Below, one piece after another: positions 13,083 through 24,786 of a stretch of DNA of 64,000 nt (positions are counted from its first letter, which is position 1; each line of letters begins with the position of its first letter). Origin of the DNA: Parasponia andersonii (lineage: Eukaryota; Streptophyta; Magnoliopsida; Rosales; Cannabaceae); NCBI GenBank assembly GCA_002914805.1, contig JXTB01000040.1, positions 871,997 to 935,996 on the forward strand. Reading direction: 5' to 3'. The notes under the pieces were generated by a model. That model was not told the DNA's origin. It saw nothing but the letters and a program-made list of their open reading frames with translations, and did not search any database. Position numbers and translations under genes: made by a program.

Positions 13083-15110
13083 TTGTAAAAAATTGAGTTT
13101 AATAGCAATTCTCTTTTATAAGAAGAAATCCAAATGTGCCACTCGGCCCTAATTTTTTAAAAAAAAAATATTTATGTTACCTCGGCCCAAAAATCCATAC
13201 CTATAAATTTAAGAACACTAACCCATACTTTTTAAGGGGCATATCTATAAATATAAATTTAAGAACACTCCCAAAGCACTGGTATGAACTAATAATGGAT
13301 ATTTAAGACAAAGTTCATGTGTTTCAATTAAAAAGAAAGCTCATTATTCGTTTGATTCAATTTAAGACAATTTTTAAGGTATTGACAATTAGATTATTAT
13401 GCAGTGATTTCTTTTCTTTTCTTTTTTTGCCAATAAATTAATCAGCCGTTTCAGATAATGTAAAATCATCAAGCTCAATTGTAATATACTTAAAAAAAAT
13501 TTCAAGGAAATACTTTGTTCAATATTGTTTTTTTATATACATTTATTTTGTATTAATAAGGATTTTTTCTAATGTCCTTGAATTAAAAATCTTTGCTGGG
13601 CCTTGTTGAAACAACCGAATGACGACAGAGCCTTGTTTTTTTTGTTTTTTTTTTTTTTNAGAAAGGGAAAGCAAATGACCAAATTTGACCCAAAATCAAC
13701 ACTTAATGGCTAAGAAAAGGTATAACTTAAATTCTAAGGGATAGTTTGGGTATTTTCAACATTATTTTCCATGTGTCCAGCTCTAGAACATCTTTAGCAT
13801 AGTCACCACGTTGCTGGTCACTCCTATACACCCAAGTGTAGCCAAAGTTGGTGAATCATACCTTAGAAATTGAAAACTAGTCATACTTTGACTTATGATC
13901 CTATATGGCCAATATTATTATAATTTGGTGGAACCTAGCCCCATAACCAATCAAAAAAAAAAAAAAAAAAAAACATCGCATCATGTCCCTCTTCTTGCAA
14001 TTCGAATAAATAATTCCATATTGTGAATTCTTCAAAATATTACTTTTTATCTTTTCCTTTCTAAATTCAAATTAAAAAAACAACTAAAATTAGGTTTCAT
14101 CTTCTCCGCGCGTAAAATAATGCCCTACACTTTTAGTCTCATAACATGTCACAACTACAACATCCCATGCATGCATCGCAGCATTGGTGAACATATACGA
14201 AGCTTATTAAGATTTGCTTAAACATAGTACGAAACACAGCGTAAAATCAACCCAGCACAAGAACGAATTTTAAACATTCGTCAATTTAAGCGTTAATAAT
14301 CCGAATGCGCTACTATATGAAAGAAACCTTATTATACCCATTATATAATAGCTGTTTAGCACCATTTCTAGGTTTATGGCCACGGAAAGCATTCAATCAT
14401 TTCCAGCACTGGTAGATACCCTTGAATTAATTATTTGAAGAAATAATAACAAATTATATCTGCCACATTTCCCAATTAATGCTCTTGTCGAGACTGAGTA
14501 TCGTCAAGAAGGTTATAAACGTTTTTAAACAGTAAAAATAATGAAATGGACTCTTTCTATAAAGACACTGAATTTTCACCGCTATGGAATTTGTCGTTGC
14601 TGTTAGAGACGGACGCAAAATCAGTTGTCCAAATTTTCATTTTCTTTCTTATTGCTACACTTATTAGACTTACTAGATACAGCCATGCTGTTTTGTTTTC
14701 TTAGTAGTTTGATACCGTTTGTTTCAACCATTCTCTTCATTCTTATTCTCACATCTCTCCATTCTTATTTTCTTAGTATTTTGTTTTCATTCAAATGACT
14801 TATTACTAATGAGTATTTATTTTAATAATTTAATTTTTCTATTCCAATGATATATTTCTTAAAATTATCATTATTCTTGGAATAATTTTTTTCCATCTTG
14901 AAATAAAAATGGAGGTTCTCTTTGTATTTGAATATTACATTCTAATATCTCTCGTCCAAGTTTAAATATATCACATTCTAAATTAATTATTACTACTTCT
15001 ATTTTATCCATTTAAATGTTCCTATTCAAAAGGACGAACTAATGAGTGATATTGTGCAATTTTACCTGTGACAGTAACTCATAGTACTATTGTTGTTTGG
15101 TGTCACTCGT
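13083..15110. other. Intergenic, with one single-N join
   Basis: No gene seen. A T-run ends at an N at 13659, probably a sequencing gap or contig join. A run of about 20 A lies near 13950-13970. Two copies of a short phrase about small molecules of repeat (cctataaatttaagaacac) occur near 13200 and 13250. No promoter or RNA gene is recognised. Confidence 0.4.
13659..13659. other. Single N, likely sequencing gap
   Basis: Lies at the end of a T-run of about 20; no flanking duplication is obvious. Three other Ns (30354, 41185, 52563) lie at larger anomalies. Confidence 0.8.
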
Positions 15111-15684
15111 TGTTATGCATCAAATATATAGCTGTTAGAAAATAGCGAGCTTCAAAGATCGTTCCTATGCAAGGTAATTGAGGCAAGCGAGTTGTCTAAA
15201 GATAAATCAGCTCGCTTACAAGCTAATCTAAAATAAAGAGGTTGCATATGTCAAATGAGCAAAGAGATCTCTAACTCTGAGATTTCCTTGTTCAAAATAT
15301 AACATTCTGAGATATTTGAGATTAAATTTAAGATTTTAGGGATAAGGTCATTTAAATAGAATATTATTAGATCCTAGGAGATAAATATGAATTAAATATA
15401 TATTTAATTGTAATCTTTTTAAATATTTACTTACCTTATCTGTAATAAGAATTCCTAATTTTCAAAGCTTACAAATGCGAGGCTTATTAACAGAGAGAAG
15501 GATTCTTGATTGAAGACTTTCTTGTAAACTAGCAAATTGAGAATAACAGTGATTATAATGGAAGTATGCCCTTTGTTCGGAAGGCTGAAGCACTCTAAAG
15601 AACGTTCGTGTTATTTATTCTCTTGATTGATTATTCGCTTTAGTATTCATAATTTAGTCACAAATCATAAATATCTTTAATAAT
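15111..15684 (+). repeat. 5' LTR of the Tat/Ogre-like element
   Basis: Aligns through most of its length with 24787-25390. Shared landmarks are the TGTTATGCATCA start, a GAGATTTCCTT-type block near 15285 and 24960, and the ATTTAGTC/ATTTAATC block near the end. Its end is set by the following PBS-like stretch and may be a few bases off. The last roughly 30 bases seen in the 3' LTR are missing or altered here. Confidence 0.7.
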
Positions 15685-15703
15685 TTGGCACTAGAAGGAG
15701 GGC
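15685..15703 (+). other. Primer binding site-like sequence
   Basis: TTGGCACTAGAAGGAGGG directly follows the 5' LTR and resembles the TGGCGC-type primer binding sites of Tat/Athila-lineage Gypsy elements. It is degenerate. Confidence 0.5.
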
Positions 15704-15769
15704 TTTCGACAAATAGATCTAACAAGATCACCATTTTTCTAGTTTTCTCATTCAAACAGATTTGCAAAC

Positions 15770-16953
15770 ATGGTGATAACAAGACACCAAAACTCCTAGA
15801 CTGAAGATTCTGCTATCGTATGATAATAAGCTACACACGTCAAAGATCTGCCAATGCAATTTGAGGCTGCTGCCCCAACAAAAAATCGCTCAGAACCTAT
15901 TAGAAATCGTGAAACAGACGACACTAATCAAGATGAAACCAGAAGGCAACTTGGGAAAGAATCCCTGAATAATGTTGATCAAGCTACGTCGATAGTCGTG
16001 CTATAAGTCCGACAGCTTTAACAAGATGAGACACTGGGAGAAATGCGAGTAACCATCAACTCTTTCCAAAATCTCCTAGAGCGGTTGGCTAGTACTCAGC
16101 CTCAAAATGAGTAGTGCAATCATGCTCGAGGTCGTGATCAACCCGATGATCTAGTATGAGCAGCATAGTATTGCGACTATATTCGAGGTTATGATCAGCT
16201 CGATAAATAGCAAGACTACGAGGAGTCCGATTCATTTAGCCCAAGAGTTCACGTGATCGAGGATTCGAAAGTTCGTGGGATCAAAACTTTGAGTTCATGG
16301 GATCGAGGGCTCGAGAGTTCGTGGTCAAAAAAATGCCTCTGAAGAGAGCCAGACTAGGCAAGAGGTAAAGACAAGTGATCTCCTCCAAGACCACATCAGG
16401 AGAATACTCGAGCTAAAGTGACCAGGTCGTGAGCAAGTGGCAGTGTGTTCGAGAGGATTCGATGAGCAATTGGAAATATTGATCAAGAGCAAGGACGCAA
16501 TCTCTGTGACCACCTGAACTTGTAAAGAGTGAGGACCTCGCATATTACGACTAATAGGGTTTTGACTCCTTCAGTCTTTGTCAATGACCAGCTCGCTTAA
16601 GAGTAGCTCGCATGAAAAATGAGCTAAGCTGCCTAACTACTTGCAAGAAGTACTAGGTGAAAGGAGACTACTCTCCCTTTACACCTGAGATCCTAAACAC
16701 TCCTACTACTCTCCCTTCGTACCTGAGATCCAGAATACTCCTATACCTAATAGTTTTAGGATGCTAACCATCGTTGTCTGTGAGGGAAAGACAAAGTCTT
16801 AGGATCACCTAGATTTGTTCAACGACCTTATGGATTTGAATTGAGTACAACTCTTAGCCTTATACCAATATTTTGTTATCATGCTCGTCAAAAGGGCTAA
16901 GAAGTAGTTCAAAAATCAGCCGAAGAGATCAATAACCCCACGACCACAGTTTT
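15770..16953 (+). pseudogene. gag N-terminal part, broken
   Basis: Stop-interrupted plus-strand frames give FEAAAPTKNRSEPIRNRETD and, further on, MRVTINSFQNLLERLASTQP. Before the break come residues like the conserved gag phrase for a funnel-shaped 'F.DLM' segment (KDKVLGSPRFVQRPYGFE). The reading is consistent with the N-terminal half of a Tat-lineage Gag. Several stops and frame changes make it non-functional. It is cut at 16953 by insertion of CACTA-2 and resumes at 23046. Confidence 0.5.
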
Positions 16954-17589
16954 CACTACAAAAAGAAAGTCGTTTTTCCAACATATTGACGAGTCAAAAA
17001 AAAAAAAAACATTCATGTCGAGAAAAAATTCCCAATGGAAAAATGTGTTGGCATGTTGCATCAGTGAATGATCGTAGGCAAAAGTATCTTCACGATGCAA
17101 TACAATCCACGTCAAGAAAAAATATATTTGGTGACAAAATAATCTCACTGGGAAGTGTTAACGCATCAAGAGAGGACGTCGGAAAAAGATAATTTGGCTA
17201 ACTATTTTCTGATGTAATATTATAAAACATCTCTATACTTTAGATTCACCAATGTATAATTCTGTTGGGAAAAGTTATATATATTATTTGAATTTTGTTA
17301 TTTATTTTAAATAATTGTCATTTGCCAATGCTATATTGCATTGGAAAAGATCTATTTTTATTACCTTTTGCGACGAAAAAACCCGTTGGGAAATGTTTAA
17401 TTAATTTTTAAAAATTACTTTTGCCGACAAACTTTCTCGTTAATAAAAGTTAAAAAAACAAAAAATTACTGAATTTATTAAATAAAAAATTAAAATTAAA
17501 AAAAAAAACAAAATTAATAAAATTAAAAAATATTAAATAAATTGATGTTTGAAATACATTAAAAATTTAAAAAAAAAAATGTCCTAGTT

Positions 17590-18880
17590 AGGTGGAGGTG
17601 GAGGTGGTAGAGTCGGAGGTTAGAATTGATGCGCGATGTGCTCAGTTGAGCAATTAAGGGGGCCATCATCTTTTGTTGGACTTGCAGCTCACGTTGAGTC
17701 TCTTCTAAGCGACACTAGTGTTTCTAGTCTCACTCTATTAGTTTTTGCTACAAGGCCGCGATCGTCTCGGCCTGATACTGCTGAATAACTCATTACTCCT
17801 TATTGCCTTGGGTCCTCCAATGGCCTTTAGCCTTAGAAGTGAAACATCCTTCTGCCACCTCAAGCGATGACCAAGTACTTTGCCATGATTGCATAGTCAT
17901 CAACAGCTACTGGACCAACGACAGACTCAATAAATCCAACTTGGTCAATTGATGGAAACTCAGACTGTCCTTATGTTTGTTTTTGAGCCTAAGTTAGAAC
18001 CTCTTCTCTTAACCTAACTATATCCTCCTGCATAAAAAAAAAATTAGTTAGAATTAATTAACTATTACATAGAAACTTAGAGTCTAGCAATAGCAAATGT
18101 CTCCAAGTTGGCCTACAACCAAAATATTAAACAATAAAATTACAAAAAAATACTATAAAAGATTATAAAGTTAAATAACCATTATTTGTATGCTTACCTT
18201 TGTGAAAATATGACCTGTGATACTCAACGAGCCAAAATTTTTTGGAGAAAAAAGTAATTATTAAAAATGTGAAATTTATGAAAAAATAAAATAAGTTAAA
18301 GAAAAATATCACATAGAACTCTAGTGTCGTAAAATAATCACAAAGAAGAGTCAAACGTCCATTGTTATATTCTTATACGGCTTCTTCTTTATAGCCTGAA
18401 CGTCGTCCTTCCTATCATGTAAGTCAAAATGTCTTTCTATGTTGCTTTGCCAATCTCTCAATATATGCATCATGGTTTGCGTAACGTCTTTCATGAAGAG
18501 AATATTGTCACGAGGAAACTTAAACTTCAAGCATTAAAAATAAAATTATATTAGTTACTAAAATAGTATAATGTATGTATGATTTTAGGTATTCAATATT
18601 CACACTACTCATCTCTAATCGTTGAAAGATGAGTTTGACATTATCTTTTTTCATATCCGCCCATGACAATGTAGTGGGCATGATGGAATCTCTGACATAC
18701 TAGGCAAGTATATTGTTAAATATCTTCCTATTTTTTAGCACAGGCTTTACAGACTTGGCGTCAAATAGTACTACCAACTAGAAAGTCTTGGTCCTCCTTA
18801 ACTCATTCTCTATAGAAATGTCTCTAGATTCCTCTTGAACCCTCTTCCCAATAAAAATTGGTTAGAGTATGCAACTATAA
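17590..18880 (-). pseudogene. CACTA second-gene (TNPA-like) remnants, 3' exons
   Basis: Minus-strand reading recovers fragments such as RTKTF.LVVLFDAKSVKPVL, KNRKIFNNILA.YVRDSIMP and TTLSWADMKKDNVKLIFQRL, and then near 17900 EVSIDQVGFIESVVGPVAVD. Style and position fit the accessory DNA-binding protein gene of plant CACTA elements. Introns and stops cannot be modelled reliably. Assignment rests on context and general resemblance only. Confidence 0.4.
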
Positions 18881-19890
18881 AATCACACACTCTTGTACAA
18901 GTACACATAGTCACAAGTAATATAAATATAGAAATAAAGTGTCGAATCCATGAGGATTGATTACTAAATCTAAGCTAAATATTAAAATTGGTCAATTCTA
19001 ACTTTATCTAAACAACCGAAATATAGATTTTGAAGGAGTAAAATAAAGCAACTAAATAACACGCAAAATGAAAAAATGATAAACAGTAAGAAAAATGTCA
19101 TATTGAATTCAATACAACAAAATATCAAAGAAAAAAGAATTTTAGAATTCTCTTCTTTGAAGAGCTTGAAGGTATTAATGGAGGTTGTTAATTTCCTCCT
19201 CCAAGATTAGTTCTTATTCTCTTGATTCCTCTCTCAAATATTTACTCTCAATAATATCACTCTCTAAATATGAAAAATACAAAGAAAAACTCACAAGAAA
19301 ATAAAGAAAAGATGGTATGAATAAAAAATGGTGTTGATGTTGTGAAGGAGATCAAAAAATGGAGGCTTGGAGTCTATCTTCTTCTTCTCCTTCCATAGTT
19401 ATCTCTCTCTCTTTCTCTTTAGCCCAACATACCTCTTTTAATCTCAAGATAGGGTTTTAAAGAGGTGGCTCGCACAAACCTAAGACAGGCCGAATTAGGA
19501 CATTTAGATCGTCAAAAATTGGCATAGAACGTAGGAGGTGGCACCGCGGTGCCATTTTTAGCACTACAGTGCCAAAACAACCCAAGAGTTGGCATTGCGA
19601 TGTCACTTTTCGTGCTGCAACATTACTTTTCTGCTGATTTGGCCCTTCGGCTTCCTAAGTGTGCCATTTCTTTGTTTGAGCTCCGATTTACCTTATTTTC
19701 ATTGTGTTACGACCATATCGGATTCAACTTCGATTCTAATGTTTGAAAAACTCATTTGGGATGTATAAATTTATCTTAATTCACATTAAACACTCTTATT
19801 TTATTCTCTTATATACACAAACACACAAAACATCAAAACAATAAGAAAAAATACTTGAAATAACTTAATATAAATAAGAATATAGCAAAA
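18881..19890. mobile_element. Probable insertion (LTR-like) inside the CACTA-2 gene
   Basis: About 1 kb separates the two minus-strand CACTA coding blocks. It begins near GGTTAGAGTATGCAAC and contains a segment (18900-18960) with ...TGTCGAATCCATGAGGATT, a phrase typical of widespread plant retrotransposon LTRs or TRIM elements. No clear target-site duplication was found. The open frame at 19549-19746 is not taken as a gene. Confidence 0.35.
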
Positions 19891-19899
19891 ATTAAGGCA

Positions 19900-20560
19900 A
19901 ATTAGTACTAGATAATTCCAATTTTATGGATGGAGTTAACAATAGGTTATGACTTGTTTCCAGCTCTACCAGAACCACTACTCCTCCCAGATCTGTTATG
20001 TTAAGCACTTGTTGAACTAGACGTACTGTAAAAAAAAAAAACAATAAATTAAAATAGTAATATGAAAACAACAAAATACGATATACAAAATTTTATTAAC
20101 AAATGAATAATTTAGATTCAATTATCTTCAGCATAAGAAGTTTTATCTTGATCAGTACAATTCTCAGCATTACTACTCCTAACATCCATTTATTCATCAT
20201 TATATTCTTCTAATATGTTGTCCTCAAAGTCATTGTTGTTATCTAAAAAATTATCCATAGTTATAACGTGATTTTGATGAAGTAATTCATCAACATTATC
20301 ACCATTTTCTGGTTCAATGTCTTCTCAATGATGTTTAATATTATCCAACATGGGAAGATTTACCCACAACCAAAATGAAGATAAATTAGTCTCTTGCAAA
20401 ATTGGAATGTCACTACTTGTTGAAATGTTGTTGACATTTTTCACGACATCTAGGAAATCCCATATATTATGAAAGGTAAATTCGTAAATGAGATTCCATA
20501 ATGGCCCATTTTCGTCAACACTAGTTTAGTAGATTAGTTCAGCTTACGAGGCAAGTATGT
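19900..20560 (-). pseudogene. CACTA first-gene C-terminal remnant (acidic tail)
   Basis: The minus strand reads VDENGPLWNLIYEFTFHNIW, DFLDVVKNVNNISTSSDIPI and an Asp/Asn/Glu-rich run (MDNFLDNNNDFEDNILEEYN) with an occasional stop. Such acidic, asparagine-rich tails follow the DUF4216 region in the TNPD-type gene of plant CACTA elements. No catalytic transposase domain remains here. Confidence 0.4.
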
Positions 20561-20684
20561 TTTCTAGGTATTTTGGTTAATTAAATGCCATTTTATTATT
20601 TGATTAAAAATCATTATGTACATTCTAAAACTTAAAATTTTTCAAGTGATAAAATTTTAAGTGCCAAAAAATGAGAAACTCACA

Positions 20685-21345
20685 CTGCTTTTAGAGTATC
20701 CTAACTACTAAGGAACCTCCAAAAAATGGTATAAGTTTCCTTCTTTCTTTTGGTGTTCAATATTTTATTACACATTTTAGTATACTAAAATAATGAGCAA
20801 AATTTTCTAAAAAATTTTAAATAAACAATGCACACATGGAATCAAGTATCAAGAGGTGTGCACATACTACACTTAATACTAGAGGTGTACATATGTGCAC
20901 ATAAGAGTCCAAGTATCAAGTGGGTATTTTGGGTATTCCAAGCCTCCTAGATGATGTTTTTGTCTTAATATATATTTATTATGATTTTAATCTAATATTA
21001 TTATTTAGTGATGGGTTTTATTTTTATTATTATGCGCATTATGAATAATTATTAACTAACTATCATTGTATTATTTTATGAAAAACCCTTAAGTACATTA
21101 TAAAATTTTTTGAGGGCCTCAAGAAAAAGGGAACTTGTACCATTTTAGAAGATTCTAAACATTAAAGATCTTCCAAAAGACGGTATAAGTTCCTTTGTTT
21201 TGGGTATTTAATATTTTATTAAATATTTTAGTATACTAAAATAATAAACATAATTTTTTAAAAATTATTAAATAAGCATTGCATACACGATACTAAGTAC
21301 TAAGAGGTGTGCATATATATATATATATATGTGTATACTCAGCAC
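20685..21345. repeat. Pair of direct repeats of about 210 bp, 445 bp apart
   Basis: 20690-20900 and 21135-21345 share the same order of landmarks: a CTTCCAAAA/CCTCCAAAA block, GGTATAAGTT, AATATTTTATTA, TTTTAGTATACTAAAATAAT, and an ending with repeated AAGAGGTGTGCA. They lie inside CACTA-2. The second copy contains an AT dinucleotide run at 21311-21330. No coding function is apparent. Confidence 0.65.
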
Positions 21346-21749
21346 TTAGTACCAGAGATGTGCATATGTGCACACAAAGGACCAAGTACTGAGTGTGTGC
21401 ATATTCACGATACAATAGAACCTAACAACAAAACTAAACACAATCACAATATAAGATGAGAAAGATAAACTAATATATAATGTATAACAAGATGGCCATT
21501 GCCAATATAATAACCAAAGAGAGACAATGCCCAAACAAAGGCAAAGAGAACACATTTAAAGATAACATAAATCTAAGCAATATCGGATTTTTTTACGAAG
21601 TTAGCCAAAAGCAATATTGCATTTATGTACATATATATTAATATCCAGATAATATAGAAAAAGCCAAAAAAAGTCTTGAAGAAAATCTACAAAATTACTC
21701 AAAGCTAGATCAATCCAAAAGCCAAAAGAGATTAAAATGCCAATAAAAT

Positions 21750-22150
21750 TACTTAAAATCCAAGAGATACACAAAGCCAACAAAGATTAAAATACTTATA
21801 AATATGATCAAAATATTCAAAATCTGAGAGATATATAAAGCCAACAGAGACTAAAATGCCCAAAAGTAGGCTAAAAATGCTCAAAATCAGATAGAGACAC
21901 AAGGAAAAATAGATTGAAATGCCAATAAAAATGCTCAAAATTTGAGAGAGACACAAAGCCAATAGAGGCTAAAGTGCATGCCCATAAATATTATCAAAAT
22001 AGTAAAACTCTAAGAGATTTATGAAGCCAAAAAAGACTAAAATGCCTAGAAATAGGCTCAAAATGCTCAAAATCTAGGAGATACACAAAGCTAATAACGA
22101 ACAAAATGTCTATAAATATGCTCTAAATCAAAGAGAAAAGCAAAGGCAAC
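21750..22150. repeat. Minisatellite, about 7 units of roughly 63 bp
   Basis: Units with consensus elements ...AAATGCTCAAAATC...GAGAGACACAAAGCCAA...  recur at about 21757, 21820, 21885, 21938, 22008, 22071 and 22126. Spacing is 53-70 bases. This period explains the several overlapping hydrophobic minus-strand open frames here (21601-22517), which are repeat artefacts and not membrane proteins. Confidence 0.7.
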
Positions 22151-22439
22151 ATATGCTCAAATGCCACAGAAACCAAAAACGAGAAAAACCTAAGAATCAT
22201 AAAGCAGAAATGAGAAAGACCCAGAAACATAAAGCCAGAAACGAGAAAAGCCCATAAACACAAAGCCACATATAGCAAAGAGAGAGGTATACATATTTTA
22301 AAAAATAAAGCATGAAGTAAACATAAAGCCATAAAAAGTACAAACATAAGGCAATAACACAAACAAAACTAATAGAGAAAGGTATATATACCTTAAAAAA
22401 ACCAATAGAGAGTGCCCAGATGCTAGAGAGAAAGAGCCG

Positions 22440-22660
22440 AATATAACACACAAAAAGAGAGAGAGAGAGAGAGAGAGAGCTGAATAGAGCAAATAAAAAG
22501 CCAAATATCACAAACATAGAGAGAAAGAGAGATAAGATTACCCAAAATGAGACAATTAGAGAAAGACGAGAATTAGAGAGACAATCGGAGAGAGAGAGAG
22601 AGAGAGGGAGAGAGGAAGAGAAAAATCAGACAGAGTAAAAGAGATAGAGAGGCGGCCATT
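22440..22660. repeat. GA-rich microsatellite tracts
   Basis: Runs of (GA)n at about 22457-22480 and 22583-22620, with interspersed GAGAGA repeats. Located between the minisatellite and the right subterminal region of CACTA-2. Confidence 0.8.
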
Positions 22661-23045
22661 TGAGATGTTGAAAAGAGTAGGGTTTCGACTCTTTTAACCT
22701 TATAATCCTTTGCCAACGCATTCAACGTGCAGGCAAAGGGTTAGAAGATTCCAGATTTTCACCTAAAATGACAACAAAACAATGTTGTTTGGGGTGCAAT
22801 TAATTAAAGTTATATTCAACTTTTTTAATAATTTTTTTCTTTCCCTGCTGCGACATAACTGTTGTGAAATGTTTGAAACTAACCTTTCGCCATCATTACA
22901 GTGCGTCAAATGTGGGGATATCATTTAAAAATATATTTTAGTATCCACCATTTAGTAACGCTCTCTAGATTACTGCATCGGGATTAGTGTCTTTATTAGA
23001 TGGACCAAGTGTAATGCATTGGGAAAGCCTTTCATTCTTGTAGTG

Positions 23046-23690
23046 TTTATCAAAATTTCGTCCACCAGTTCTGCAACTCCAGTGCCTATGCCACTCTCTG
23101 CTCAACACTAGCCAATATCAAACAGGAGGAAAATGAAAGTCTCCACTCTTACCTGAAGTAGTTTAACAAAGAAGCTGCCAAAAAGAAAGGCAAGGGAGGG
23201 AGGACTTTTGTTAGCTCTTGTAAGAGGTGCCCACCCTCAAACACCTCTTTAGAGAAATCTCTTGAAAGTCCGCTGCATTAATGTAAAGGATTTCTATGTT
23301 AAAGTAGAGAAATATATGTATATTGGGAACACACAAGACACATCGGACCATCTGAATAGTGATGAGGCCAATCAAAAAAAAAAACAAGAAGAAAAGAAAA
23401 GGCGACAATGTGCAAGTCGTATCGTCTTCTGGGAAAAATGAAAAGAAATCCTACACCGAGGAATCATGGTACTCGTGCACTCTCTTATGTTCATTCACTA
23501 CCGGAGAACTCTATAAGCAACCTATTCCTATCAAAGGAAAATGTGAGAGAAACAATCAAAACAAGTATTGTCAGTTCCACCGAGATAACGGTCATGACAC
23601 CAATGATTATTACGACTTGAAATATGAGATCGAAGAAATGATCGAGTAGGGATACCTTGGGAGGTGCTAATGAAGGAGAAACTATGATCA
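23046..23690 (+). pseudogene. gag C-terminal part of the Tat/Ogre-like element
   Basis: Directly after the CACTA-2 duplication, a plus-strand frame reads NFVHQFCNSSAYATLCSTLA and NIKQEENESLHSYLK, then a stop, then FNKEAAK. This is the conserved capsid segment of Tat-lineage Gag. Further on, KYCQFHRDNGHDTNDYYDLK followed by YEIEEMIE, a stop and GYLG matches the Gag C-terminal motif (Y-C-x-F-H-x-x-x-G-H-x-T-x-x-C) of the same lineage, with the expected Cys replaced by Tyr. At least two in-frame stops break it. Confidence 0.65.
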
Positions 23691-23879
23691 AAGAGAGGAT
23701 GGTGACAGGCGACCCGTTTCTCTAGGTCACGATAACTTGGTTAGAGATTAAATCAGGACAATAATTAGAGAACCTTATTTCGCTAAAAGTTCAACTCGCA
23801 TAACTCGAAACACTCTAAGAGTAAACATCCTTCACCTCAAGGATCATTCGACAAAGAGCTTCTGAAGAGAGAACAAGCC

Positions 23880-24240
23880 AATCACTTTTATGGAGAAGAA
23901 TGCTCGTGATATACACTATTCACGTAACGATCCTTTGGTCATTACTATTCATATTAGCAACATGCTCGTCTACCAAACTATAACTGACGATGAAAGTTCA
24001 ATGGACGTCCTATACTTAAGCGCTTTCAAAAAGATGGGTTTGGAAATACAATACTTGAAGCCAACAATAACTAAGCTTCACAGCTTCACTAATGATAGCG
24101 TCGTACCTATGTTTGCTTGCACTCACTTCAGGAGCGCGATCTCGGCAGAAAATAGTCATGGTCAATTTCATTGTGGTGGATTGCCCAAAGACCTACAACA
24201 CAGTCCTTGGAAGACTGTCTCTCTGAACTGAAGGTCATCA
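23880..24240 (+). pseudogene. Retrotransposon aspartic protease remnant
   Basis: The open frame at 23890-24231 encodes DIHYSRNDPLVITIHISNML and then TDDESSMDVLYLSAFKKMGL. The Tat-lineage counterpart carries a catalytic D-[NS]-G-S-S-A-D core. Here DDESSMD has lost the glycine, so the protease is presumably inactive. No reverse transcriptase follows. Confidence 0.6.
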
Positions 24241-24569
24241 CCTGGATCCACCACTTGGTGATGAAGTTCCTAACTCCATAAAGAGTTAGAGTTTTATAAG
24301 GCAAGTAATAAGAAGCTCACAAATGATATAGCAAATCTATCAGGACCGTAGAGAAAAAGATCAAGAAGGAAAATACACAAAGCAGCTCACAATGCGAAGG
24401 AAAACATAATTTTCTTAAGTATAATGCGAGCAATCACAAAAGAAGTTCGACAAAACAGTCCTAAAAAACATGAATTCTTGATGACGAACTAGAATTGGCT
24501 TGATAATCAGTTTGGCCTTAATTAGTTTAGCCTCCTATCTCATTCGTAGCTCACAATACATATAAGTAG

Positions 24570-24780
24570 TCAAAGGAGTGGTGATTTGACACTTTTGTTC
24601 ACCTTGCACCATGACAGAAAGAACCAGCTCGAGCAACTCAAGAAAGTGAAAAAGTTCTTGTTGAACAAGATAGGAGGTTTGACACTTTCATTCACCTTGC
24701 ACAATGACAAAAAGAACCAGCTCGAGCAACTCAAGAAAGCAAAAAAGTTTATGCTAGATAAAGTGACACCAAGAACTGGG
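24570..24780. repeat. Tandem duplication of about 88 bp before the 3' LTR
   Basis: Two adjacent copies share TTTGACACTTT...TTCACCTTGCAC...GAACCAGCTCGAGCAACTCAAGAAAG, followed by AAAAAGTT. The copies run about 24582-24680 and 24680-24760. They lie between the protease remnant and the polypurine tract. The open frames on both strands here are repeat artefacts. Confidence 0.7.
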
Positions 24781-24786
24781 GGCAAT

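Larger units (their letters stand above)
16954..23045 (-). mobile_element. CACTA (En/Spm) transposon CACTA-2 inside gag
   Basis: The termini are CACTACAAAAAGAAAG on the left and CATTCTTGTAGTG on the right, classical En/Spm ends. A perfect 3-bp target-site duplication (ttt) lies at 16951-16953 and 23046-23048. Subterminal repeat regions lie at 16960-17420 and 22690-23040. Coding remnants run on the minus strand (17590-18880 and 19900-20560) and are split by an internal insertion. The element also carries a 63-bp minisatellite and GA-rich tracts. About 6.1 kb; the main DDE transposase (Transposase_21) was not found, so it is likely non-autonomous. Confidence 0.85.

Noticed and set aside
21750-22150. 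Regular repeats that could suggest a CRISPR array
   Set aside because: Units are degenerate and directly adjacent without unique spacers, in a plant nuclear transposon.
21601-22517. Several overlapping minus-strand frames with hydrophobic, membrane-like sequence
   Set aside because: They come from the 63-bp minisatellite and GA-rich tracts; no conserved domain and composition follows the repeat.
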